From Smallanthus sonchifolius (Eukaryota > Streptophyta > Magnoliopsida > Asterales > Asteraceae), in assembly GCA_023525975.1 (NCBI GenBank), contig CM042021.1, positions 102,531,501-102,595,500 on the forward strand: a stretch of DNA of 64,000 nucleotides, written 5' to 3'. Below, one piece after another: positions 21,220 through 31,344 of this stretch. The position numbers were made by a program, and so were the translations under genes. Every line of letters starts with the position of its first letter. The first letter of the stretch is position 1. Below the pieces are notes generated by a model that saw only the letters and a program-made list of their open reading frames with translations, did no database searches and was not told the origin of the DNA.

Positions 21220-22081
21220 TGTAGGATCGTAAGATTACAAGGTGATTCTATTCTAGTTGATATTGGCGGAAACAATAAAAACCAACAAAGTAAACAAGTA
21301 AACAGCAAGAATACTGATAAATGCACTGTTGTATTAAACTTCTGAGATTACAAGTTTACAAGTAAAACACTATCAAGAAGCACTATGAAAGCACAGCAAG
21401 CCACTTACAATGAAGTGTTTACACAGTATTTATAGTAACTTAGAATCAAGACAGACCCTTGATTCTAAGGATCAGATCTAACACAAGCCGTTGATCTTGT
21501 TTATTAATCTAAATTACACGCAAAGGCTAATCTAGATAACTTTACTGAAACGTCTTCTTAGGCATCATTGTTTGTATGCTTGGAGACGCGCGTCATTGTC
21601 CTTTATTGGTTGCACCACTGAGGTTCCTTCTGCTTGGAGTGTGTCAGTTGTTTTTGCAGAAAGGTGTCAGAGGTGCTTCACATGGGTAGTCAGCTGCAAC
21701 GTTTGATCTTCAGTAAATAAAGCTATCAGCAGAAAGGTGTCAGAGGTGCTTCACATGGGTAGTCAGCTGCAACGTTTGATCTTCAATAAATAAAGCTATC
21801 AGCAGCAGATTTGAGAATAATGCTGCTGATAAGACTATCAGCAGCAACAAGTGTTGGATGCTGCTGATAAGCCTATCAGCAGCAACAAGTGTTGAATGCT
21901 GCTGATAAGCCTATCAGCAGCAACTTGTGTTGAATGCTGCTGATAAGCCTATCAGCAGCAACAAGTATTGAATGCTGCTGATAAGCCTATCAGCAGCAAC
22001 AAGTGTTGGATGCTGCTGATAAGCCTATCAGCAGCATTTGTACTTAGAATAATTTGGTAGCAATCAGTCTTTGGTTCTACA
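21220..22081 (-). repeat. W 3' LTR (862 bp)
   Basis: Starts TGTAGGATCG and ends GGTTCTACA on the plus strand. About 110 bp longer than the 5' LTR through a 73-bp tandem duplication (copies begin near 21656 and 21729) and one extra hairpin unit (six versus five, 21800-22035). Confidence 0.92.
21800..22035. repeat. Hairpin minisatellite in W 3' LTR
   Basis: About six ~40-bp units of TATCAGCAGCA - ~12 nt - TGCTGCTGATA joined by AGCC. Each unit can fold with 11-bp arms, and neighbouring arms also pair across the AGCC joint. Confidence 0.85.
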
Positions 22082-22091
22082 AACTCCCCCT
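22082..22091 (-). other. W polypurine tract
   Basis: AGGGGGAGTT on the minus strand directly before the 3' LTR. Confidence 0.85.
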
Positions 22092-22114
22092 AGACTGATG
22101 CAACCAAAATTCTT

Positions 22115-23592
22115 CTAATTACTTTGCTGCTGAAGCCTTTGCATGTGGCTGACTATCCTTTCAACCTCATAGCCTCTTGGATCCTTGCTGGGATTGTTCA
22201 GTGGAAGTTCAGACAGAGTCTTGATGTCTTTGTGTGGCATTTTGTAGATTGCTTTGCTTGAACATCTCATCTGCTGCTTCTTTACATCAATCAGAGTGAA
22301 CTCATCCAAATCAGCATTGTAGGACCAAGATACAAATGGAGAGTGGGACTTGAGTGGTTTGACATACACAACCACATCTTTGCTAGGGTTGAAGTAATGT
22401 CTGATTGCTAGCATAAGATGTTTCCCTCTCTCATTTGCAGGCTCATGAGCTTCACCCAGCTCCAAAATTCTTCTTAGGTCTGAATCTAGTAGTTGCAGAA
22501 CCTCATCAACAGACCTGTATGTAGATCTTCTTCTTTCAGTTCTCCCCCTGAAGATCTCAAACCTCTGATCATGTGGATTGTAGACCCATTCAACTATGTT
22601 TCTTGAGTCTTCAGGTTCAGATGGGGATTTGGATTTCTTTAAGGGAGGCTGTTGATGAGTGGGAGCTGGGTGGGATGATTTGGACTTGTTGGGTGGAGGA
22701 GTGGAAGGTTTGGGGAGGAGAGTGGAAGGATGATGGACTGAGGAAGAGGTAGGTGAGGGAGAGGGCTTGGGTTTCTTTGTCTTTGGTTTTTCTTCTTCTT
22801 TGATAAGTACCCTTTTCTTGGAGGCCTTCTTCCCTAGTCTTTCTTCCTCATCCTTTTTAACTTTGAAGTAGAGGGCTTGCAGGTTCATGAAATTCATGGG
22901 ACCTAGCCTCTTTCCACTATCTCCTCTAGCCTTAAGGAAGTCAATCATGACCTTCCTTTCTTCATGGGTTCTTTTATTCAGTGCAATGGTCTTCTTGGAC
23001 TGTAGCTTGGCTTTTTCTTCTTCTTCTGCCTTTTTCTTGCTAGCCAATTGACCCTGCTGACCCATGAACCCGCCCCAGTTATCATACCGTGAATTGCCGA
23101 TGCAAGTCCGGAGCTGAGTTGGTTCCAGCCACTCCTCTTCTGGATATGCATTGGAGAAGAGTGTGGCAGAGATACTTCCATTTGGGACCCATGTGTGCCT
23201 TCTCTATCGTATACTCTGTTTGATTCCCAGTGTACCCTATGGATACAAAGGTCCTCATGTATACGTCTCTTGGGTAAGAGATGGCGTCCCCTTCATCTTG
23301 AAGCTTGAGGTGTTGGCGGAGCTTTGCTTCAGTGATAACCATCTCCTTGCCGTCTACGGTGCCTCTGATTTGGGGAGTGCCCTGGTCAGTAGAAAACACG
23401 GCTGAGCTCCAAAAATCTTCCATGTGGGAAGTGTAGATGGTTGGGTGTTAGGGCATGGAGGATTTTGGACCGACAAAGGAAGTCGATCATATCGTTGAAA
23501 CCTTCTGATTTCTTGCCCTTTATTAGGCATGCAGTGAGGTTGTGATATGGGGAAAACTTGTCGTTGGGGTTGTTTATGTCTGCGCCTGCCAT
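22115..23592 (-). pseudogene. W extra ORF after pol (Sirevirus 'env-position' ORF), frameshifted
   Basis: Readable as one protein of about 490 residues broken by frameshifts near 23440, 23120 and 23060. An N-terminal folded region (FNDMIDFLCRSKI..., MEDFWSSAVFST, RGTVDGKEMVITEAKL, WKYLCHTLLQCIS) is followed by a Lys/Glu-rich segment, a Pro/Ser/Lys-rich linker and a C-terminal region (IVEWVYNPHDQRFEIF, FVSWSYNADLDEFTLI). No signal peptide or membrane segment is visible, so an envelope glycoprotein is not supported. The N-terminal block resembles the V ORF at 54755-55654 (FW, VISEATIR-like, ISYP, GYxG, HxxIQCIS spacing). Function unknown. Confidence 0.75.
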
Positions 23593-24213
23593 TTTATGGA
23601 GTTGGAGGGAAGAGAGAAGGGTGTTTGAATGGTGGTTAATTATGGAGGGCTTTGAATGCTGTGGGGACGGGTGAGAAAGTGATGGGAGATTAGGGTTTGA
23701 AATTGAATATGAAGAGGTTGTGGGAACGTTTGAAATTGTGATATAACGGCAGACGAAGAAAAAGCGACTTCACTTGTACAGTACAACCTGTTTCACTTTT
23801 CATTGTTACAGCTGTAAAGCACTCGAGCAGTCATGGTAAAGACTGAGAGTAGTTTTTCCCGCGGTTAAAAGGTAATGTATACTTGTTTTACCCATCAGCA
23901 GCAAACTTGGTTGCTGCCGATGGTGTGCTATCCGCTGCAAACTTGGTTGCTGCGGATAGTGAAGTCTTTCAGCAGCAGATTTGGTAGCTGCTGACTGTTG
24001 TATTCATTCCGCAGCAAAAAGGTTGTTGCTGACCGCCTTAAAGCTATCCGCATGAAACTTGTTCCTGCTGATAACTTAAAGCGATCAGTGGCAAAGACTT
24101 TGCTGCTGAAGAGTAAATCTGTCAGCAGTGAAAAAGTGCTGCTGACTATAACCTTTTATTAAGAACAAAAATATAGACATATTTACAAGGAAGGATAAAA
24201 ATTGAGACATGTC
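23593..24213 (-). other. Spacer between W pol and extra ORF
   Basis: No ORF. 23890-24150 holds diverged CAGCAGCAAA...TTGCTGCTGA inverted-repeat motifs like those of the LTR. Confidence 0.7.
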
Positions 24214-27200
24214 TTATTCAAAGTTCATCATGCCAATTGATTCAACTAGATATCGAAATCTTGCTTCATCAAAAGGTTTAGTGAACAAATCAGCATATTG
24301 CTCATTTGTGTGAACCTTGGATAGGACAATTCTCCTTTTCTCAGCTTGATCCCTGATAAAGTGATACCTGATGTCGATGTGCTTAGTCTTGGAATGCTGC
24401 ACTGGATTATTCGTGATAGGGATTGCACTCATGTTGTCAATGTGAATTGGAGTCTGCATGAAGGTCATTCCATAGTCAAGCATTTGATTTTGGATCCAGA
24501 TGACCTGTGCACAGCAGCTTGAAGCTGCAATGTATTCTGCTTCAGCTGTTGAAGTGGAGACACATGTTTGCTTTTTGCATTGCCATGAGATGAGCCTTCC
24601 TCCAAGAAATTGACATCCCCCTGATGTGGACTTTTTGTCCAAGTTACAACCCCCATAGTCACTGTCAGTGTAGGCATAGAGATTGACATTTCCATTCTTT
24701 GGATACCATAGCCCAAGTTTTGGAGCTCCCTTTAGGTATCTAAGGATCCTTTTGACAGCTTGAAGATGAGACACTTTTGGAGCTGCTTGAAATCTTGCGC
24801 AGAGACAAACTGCAAACTTAATATCTGGTCTTGAGGCAGTGAGATACATGAGAGACCCTATCATTGCTCGGTACTGATGTTGATCAGTGTCTTGTCCTTC
24901 TTTATCCGGAGATAATTGATGGTGCACTTGCATAGGAGTTGTTGTAGTAGAGCAGTCAGTCATTTTGAACCTCTCCAAGATGCTTTTGACATACTTGGAT
25001 TGACTTATAAAGATTCCATTTGGTACCTGTTTGACTTGAAGTCCTAAAAAGAAATTTAGTTCACCCATTGAACTCATTTCAAATTTGGAATGCATTAGAA
25101 CTTCAAAGTCTTTGCAGTTCTTTCTTGTAGATCCAAAGATAATGTCATCAACATAAATTTGGACCAACAAAATTTCTCCCCCTTCATCTTTGATGAAGAG
25201 TGTCTGATCAATGGCCCCCCTTCTGAAGTTGTTGCTAAGTAGATATCCAGATAAAGTTTCATACCAGGCTCTTAGGGCTTGGTGTAAGCCATAGAGAGCT
25301 TTGTCCAGTTTTAAGACCTTATTTGGATGTGCAGGATCCACAAAGCCTGGAGGCTGTTTGACATAGACCTCTTCACCAATCTTTCCATACAAGAAGGCAC
25401 TCTTCACATCCATTTGATAGATCATAAAGTTTTTGGATACAGCATATACCAGAAAGATTCTGATGGCTTCCAGACGGGCAACAGGAGCAAAGACTTCATC
25501 ATAGTCAATGCCTTCTTCTTGAGTGTAACCTTGAGCTACCAGTCTGGCTTTGTTCTTGATCACGATGCCCCTTTCATCTTGCTTGTTTCTGAAGACCCAT
25601 CTTGTTCCAATGGCTGTTTGACCAGGTGGAAGATCAACAAGCTTCCAAACATCTTGTCTTTTGAATTACAGCAATTCTTCCTGCATTGCTTCAATCCAGC
25701 TGTTGTGCTTGAGAGCTTCATCAATCTTCTTGGGTTCCACCTGAGATAGAAAACAAGAGAACAAACAAATTTTTGCTTCATGAGACTTACTTCTTGTCCG
25801 GATACCTGTGTGGACTTGGCCAATGATGTTTTCCAGAGGATGCTCTTTGTTTATTCTCTGTGCTGGTATCACATCCAGCCGTATTCCCTTTTCAAGATTA
25901 CTTTGGTTTAGATCAGGATTGTCTTCAGTTGTGAGGGGAGGAGCTTGGAGGTTCTGATCATTGTGTTCCACATTGTCAGCAGTATTAGCATCAGAGGCCT
26001 CTTCAGCATGGATTGAGGAGGCTTCATTAAAGATTTCTTGGTCAGAGAGATTGCTGCTTGTGGTGTTGGAAGTACTGGCTTCACCTGTACCGGCTTCAAT
26101 AGCTTCTGCCACTGATGGAGGGTCAATGGATGGCCTTTTCATCCTGATGTAGGGACTGCGAAAATCCAGTCTGTAATCAGTAGAAGAGGTTGAGGCAGAA
26201 GATGTTGATTTTGAAGAAGAACACTCCATATTTGAGAATATGAGAGGCTCAAATATCTGGGTGAAGGAGTCTATATCAAAGAGCCAGTTAGGACCTTTGC
26301 CTTGTTCACAGACAACATGTTCCCTGCATTCCACATTAGCAGATTCTTCCACAATCCAAGTCCTAGAATTGAACACTCGGTAGGCCTTTGATTGAGAGGA
26401 GTAACCCACAAAGTAACCTTCATCAGACTTTGCACCGAATTTAGGAAGAACTCCATGTGTGATGAGGATGGTACATGGACATCTAAAGGGCTTCAGGAAG
26501 CCAATGTAGGGAACTCTTTTGAGCCATAGTTCATAGGGTGTTTTCTGGAGAGGCTTAACAATAAGGACTCTATTCTTCACATAACAAGCTGTGCTTACTG
26601 CTTCTGCCCAGAAAGTAAGGGGTAGCTTTGAGTCAGCCAGCATAGATCTTGCTGATTCAATCAGAGTCCTATTTCTTCTTTTAGCAACCCCATTTTGTTG
26701 AGGAGTTCTTGGAGCACTGTATTGCCTTTCAATGCCCTTGCTCTCACAAAAACTGTTCAAAGTGTGATTTTTGAACTCTGTTCCCTGATCACACCTTATG
26801 ATCTTTACCTTCAGATTGCTTTGGTTCTCTACCCTAAGAATATAGGATTTGAGAATCTCAGCAGTTTCATCTTTTGTTCTTAGGAAGAATACCCATGAGA
26901 ATCTGGAAAAGTCATCAGTTATCACCAGACAGTAGGACTTTTTGACCATTGACATGACATTCGTAGGACCAAAGAGATCCATATGCAGTAGCTGGAGAGG
27001 GGTGTCATTTGTGTTCAATGTCTTGGGCTTGTGGGAACTTTTGTGTTGTTTTCCCTTCAAGCAGGCAATGCAGTGATCGTCTAGCTGGAATTCTTTGTCA
27101 GGAAGCCCTCTGACAAGATTGTCCTTCACTAATTTATTGATTGTTTTGATGTTAACATGGCTTAACCTCCTGTGCCAAAGAGCGGATTCATCAACTGATG

Positions 27201-27627
27201 CCTTTGACAAAAAACATGAAACACTACCGGATGGAGTGGCTTCATTCATGTCAAGCACATATAATTTGTCCTTTCTACGAGCAGTTAGGAGAATCTTCTC
27301 TGGAGGGGGTTTAGATAGACCAAGAGCTAACACAAAACATTCTTTGTCAGTGAAGAGCATCCAATGCTTTTGCTCACATACTTGGGAAATAATCATGAGA
27401 TTGAAGTCAAGTTCTTTAACATAGTTGACTCTTTCAATACTCATCCTTTCATTGGACACAGTTCCTTGTCCAGTGATAGATCCACCTTTTGAGTCACTCC
27501 CAAAGACAACATATCCTCCATTGAAATGTCTGAAGTTGGAGAGGATGGACCTGTTGCCTGTCATGTGCCTGGAACAGCCACTATCTACCACCCAAGTATT
27601 GTGTTTGTTGTCTGGCTGTCCCTGCAC
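24214..27627 (-). pseudogene. pol: W pol: protease, integrase, RT, RNase H (one stop)
   Basis: Copia order. Protease VVDSGCSRHMTG (Asp near residue 15); GAG-pre-integrase domain with ALWHRRLSHV and CIACLKGKQH zinc ligands; integrase core HMDLFGP and CDQGTEFKN. At the catalytic glutamate position the text is NGVAKRRNRTL, so E is replaced by K (Z keeps E). A TAA at 25666-25668 divides integrase from reverse transcriptase. The RT part (25665-24214) is intact with DVKSAFLYGK, YVDDIIFGS and the RNase H end ADLFTKP. The pol frame opens just downstream of the gag stop in a different frame. Confidence 0.92.
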
Positions 27628-27638
27628 ATGGGAAATAT

Positions 27639-30484
27639 CTAATTAGTGGGAGGATCATTATAGCATGCAGCATTGTAAAAGATCGTTGTTAATTTGCCAT
27701 TGTCAGCATGCTTGCAGTCAATGGAACCAATAGTTATGCTTGGAGATTGTTTGGCCTTCCATTGCTGTGTTGGTGGTTTTCTAGCTTTCTTTGCATTGTC
27801 GGCAGAAGATGTTGTTGCTGACGATTTTGGCTTATCCGCAGCTGATTTTGCTGCTGAGGGCTTTGCTGGAGTAGTAGCAGTTTTTGCTGCTGGAAGCTTT
27901 GTTTTGGATTTTGCTTTGTCAGCAGCAGAGACTTTTGTTGCTGAAGGCTTTGCCTTTGGTTTCCTGGACTTTACTCTATCAGCAGCGATTTTGTTTGCTG
28001 CTGATGGGTTGAACACAGATGAACGATTTGCAACTTGGTTAAAAGGGTTGAACTTGCATGTTGCAGCAAAGTGGTTTGATTCCCCACATATGATGCAAGT
28101 TTGTTGAGGTTTCTGCATCTTCACTCTTTGAGGGGATAGAGATTCTCTGAACTTTGTTGCCTTTGCATCATAGCTTCTCACCTGTTTGTTTTCTCAAAGG
28201 CATGCTGCTTTGAGTTTCTTTGGTGTTCACGGTAGTGAAAGCAGGTGCTGGCAGTGTGATTGTATTTGCCACACACAAAGCATGATACTGCTATCTTGTC
28301 CCTGTGAGAGTCCATATAGTTCTTATTTTGAAACAAATCTTTGAAGTTCCAGGGATGAGCTTTGTTATGTTCAAAGGTGGCTTCTTCTAGTGTCCTTTGA
28401 ACATATGGACCTTTTTCTCCAGGTGTATGAGAAATATCAAACGCCTTTGACTTTGACTGAGATTTGGGGTTGGTGAAACCTGATGTCTCTCCCTTTTCAA
28501 TGATTAGCTTTCTTCCACCTGGAGGATAGCTAATCTTGATTTGTTTGAATGGAATGGGAGCTGGAATGGTTGGAGTAACAACATGACAACCGGCTTCAGA
28601 GAAAGGAGCAGATGGGACTGCACTAGTTTCACAGTGGTCAGAGCAGGTTAACTCAGATTCTGAAGAGGTGGAGCAGTCTTCCACAAAACATGCATCCATT
28701 GAAGGATCAAGGTTTCGGTTTGCCATGTCAAGGTTTGCAGTATTAAAGCTTGGTTGGTGAATGGCAACATAATCAGCAGGAGGAGGAACTGTCTGGTACT
28801 CGTCACTATGATATCCAAGTCCAGTTTTTACCCTTTCATGGACTTGAATATCTAACAATCTTTGTAACTTTTTAGATGAAAATTCATATTTTTCAACATG
28901 AACTTTTTTGTTCAGCCAGTTCAGCTATGGTAGCTTTAAGTTTACTAATAGATCATCAATCTGAGTTTCTAGATTGGTTTGTTCATGTTTTAATGAAGAA
29001 ATCTCTTTCTTAAGGCAGTTAATTTTTTCTTTGTAGGTATCTTCGACCTTTTTGAATTCAGACTTCATTTGATGAAACTCTTCATTTTGATCTATCAGAT
29101 TTTGGTTATGCTTTCTATAACCTAAAACTTTGTCAATGCAAGCTTGAGAGCAAAGATGTTCAAATACCTGAGGTGGTATCTCTGCATTGTCTGCCATAAG
29201 TGCTTGGTTGGAGGCAGGAACATCTTCATATTGAAAACTCCAGTCAAAGTCTGAAGTTCCAACATTTGCACAGGCTACAGTTTGTGCTGGAGGAGTTCCT
29301 TGCTGCTGCTGCCTGGGCTGACCTTGGTAAGCTTGTCTTTGATGGCTGGCACCCTGATTGGCTTTAGGTGCCTTGCACTCCCTAGCAAAGTGACCCATTT
29401 GGTTACAGTTGTAACATCGGATCTTGCTTTTATCAATCCCAACTCTGGTGTTTGAGTTGTTGCTTGGAACTGATCTCCCGGTTCTAGAATAAAACCTTTT
29501 TGCTCTGAGGGAGAGCATGGCATATGAGTGCTGAATATCCATTTCTTCAAGATCATCTGGATGAAAGCATTCCAGATCCTCCTTTATAAAGTACATGCTG
29601 CTTGAGTTGTCAGAGACAAAAGCAGTAGAGGTTGGCTGTTGAGGAGGTGCCTCAAGAAGAAACGGTGATGATTTGGATTGTGAAGCAGTTGGTGTTTGAG
29701 GATGAGTAACAATGGGAGGATAGTAGTTGCTTGCACTAGGACCAGAATGATCAGAGTGAAGCGCTGAGGTGGTGGTGGAGGAAGTGGTAGCTGATTGATA
29801 ACTGGAGCTCCTTTCTTTAGCTTGAATCATTTCTAATTCATAGGTTTTGAGCATGCCAAAGAGCTCAGTCATCTGAAGAGTCTTCAGATTCTCTGTTCTT
29901 CTGATGGACACTGTATATAATGTCCAACAACTAGGAAGAGATCTTATGAATTTCTTGAGAATGTCTTCATTCTCCAGCTTTACCTTGGAGCACTACAGTT
30001 CTCCAACCAGGTACGTGTACCTGTTATATAAATCTGTTAGTGACTCACCTTCTTTCCAGAAGAAGTTTTCATACTGTTGCTTGAGAATGTCACGTCTGTT
30101 CTCCTTGACCTCCTCAGATCCAGCAAACATCTTTTCCAGGGCTCCCCATAATTCCTTTGCAGTTTTGTGAGCCTTGAAATTGTGAAAAACTTCATTTGGA
30201 AGGCACATTTGGATAGCTCCTAATGCCTTGAAGTCCACCTCCATTTTCTTGATGTCTTCTTCAGAATACTTGGAAGGTTCCTTAGGAACTAGTGGTCCTC
30301 CGGAGTCAGCAGAGGCCACCATGGGAACATAAGGTCCATCCCTTATGGATTTCCACATTCCGTATTCATGGTAGCAGAAGAAGCTTTCCATACGGTTCTT
30401 CCACATATCATAGTCCTCCCCAGACACCAACCTCGGTGGTCGGTTGATACTGCCGATGTCTTCAGATCCGTGACTTTGTGCCAT
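27639..30484 (-). pseudogene. gag: W gag (long Sirevirus-type Gag), four lesions
   Basis: Starts MAQSHGSEDIGS at 30484. Segments: capsid region; a TAG at 29993-29995 (CAG in Z); the Ser/Thr/Gln-rich middle; CCHC knuckle CYNCNQMGHFAREC near 29420; coiled-coil (HNQNLIDQNEEFHQMKSEF...); compensating -1/+1 indels near 28935 and 28905; second knuckle CFVCGKYNHTASTC; a 10-bp deletion near 28182 shifting frame; third knuckle CIICGESNHFAATC; Ala/Lys/Ser repeats (SAADK type); stop at 27639. Gag packages element RNA; three knuckles and the coiled coil fit Sirevirus Gag. Confidence 0.9.
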
Positions 30485-30574
30485 TTTGTTTTGTGTGACT
30501 TGATCAAGAATAGAGTTTTGAATAGAATCAGAAAGTGATTAAACAAATGTTAGTTTGTTTAATCTTGAGCCAAA

Positions 30575-30586
30575 GCTCTGATACCA
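30575..30586 (-). other. W primer-binding site (initiator tRNA-Met)
   Basis: TGGTATCAGAGC on the minus strand, two bases from the 5' LTR. Confidence 0.92.
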
Positions 30587-30588
30587 CT

Positions 30589-31339
30589 TGTAGGATCGTA
30601 AGATTACAAGGTGATTCTATTCTAGTTGATATTGGCGGAAACAATAACAACCAACAAAGTAAACAAGTAAACAGCAAGAATACTGATAAATGCACTGTTG
30701 TATTAAACTTCTGAGATTACAAGTTTACAAGTAAAACACTATCAAGAAGCACTATGAAAGCACAGCAAGCCACTTACAATGAAGTGTTTACACAGTATTT
30801 ATAGTAACTTAGAATCAAGACAGACCCTTGATTCTAAGGATCAGATCTAACACAAGCCGTTGATCTTGTTTATTAATCTAAATTACACGCAAAGGCTAAT
30901 CTAGATAACTTTACTGAAACGTCTTCTTAGGCATCATTGTTTGCATGCTTGGAGACGCGCGTCATTGTCCTTTATTGGTTGCACCACTGAGGTTCCTTCT
31001 GCTTGGAGTGTGTCAGTTGTTTTTGCAGAAAGGTGTCAGAGGTGCTTCACATGGGTAGTCAGCTGCAACGTTTGATCTTCAGTAAATAAAGCTATCAGCA
31101 GCAGATATGAGAATAATGTTGCTGATAAGACTATCAGCAGCAACAAGTGTTGGATGCTACTGATAAGCCTATCAGCAGCAACAAGTGTTGAATGCTGCTA
31201 ATAAGCCTATCAGCGGCAACTTGTGTTGAATGCTGCTGATAAGCCTATCAGCAGCAACAAGTGTTGGATGCTGTTGATAAGCCTATCAGCAGCATTTGTA
31301 CTTAGAATAATTTGGTAGCAATCAGTCTTTGGTTCTACA
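30589..31339 (-). repeat. W 5' LTR (751 bp)
   Basis: Near-identical to 21220-22081 apart from one 73-bp duplication and one hairpin unit. TATA box (TATAAATA, minus) at 30796-30803, promoter inverted repeat 30808-30838, five hairpin units at 31090-31295. Confidence 0.92.
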
Positions 31340-31344
31340 AAGTG

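Larger units (their letters stand above)
21220..31339 (-). mobile_element. Element W: Sirevirus-like Ty1/copia with extra ORF, inserted in Y integrase
   Basis: 10,120 bp flanked by AAGTG (21215-21219 and 31340-31344). Order on the minus strand: 5' LTR 30589-31339, primer site, gag, pol, an extra ORF of about 490 codons after pol, polypurine tract, 3' LTR 21220-22081. An ORF downstream of pol is a Sirevirus trait. Best preserved copia here, but gag has a stop and indels, pol has a stop, and the integrase glutamate is changed. Confidence 0.93.

Noticed and set aside
22115..23592. Envelope glycoprotein
   Set aside because: Position fits, but there is no signal peptide, no membrane segment and a Lys/Glu/Pro-rich composition.
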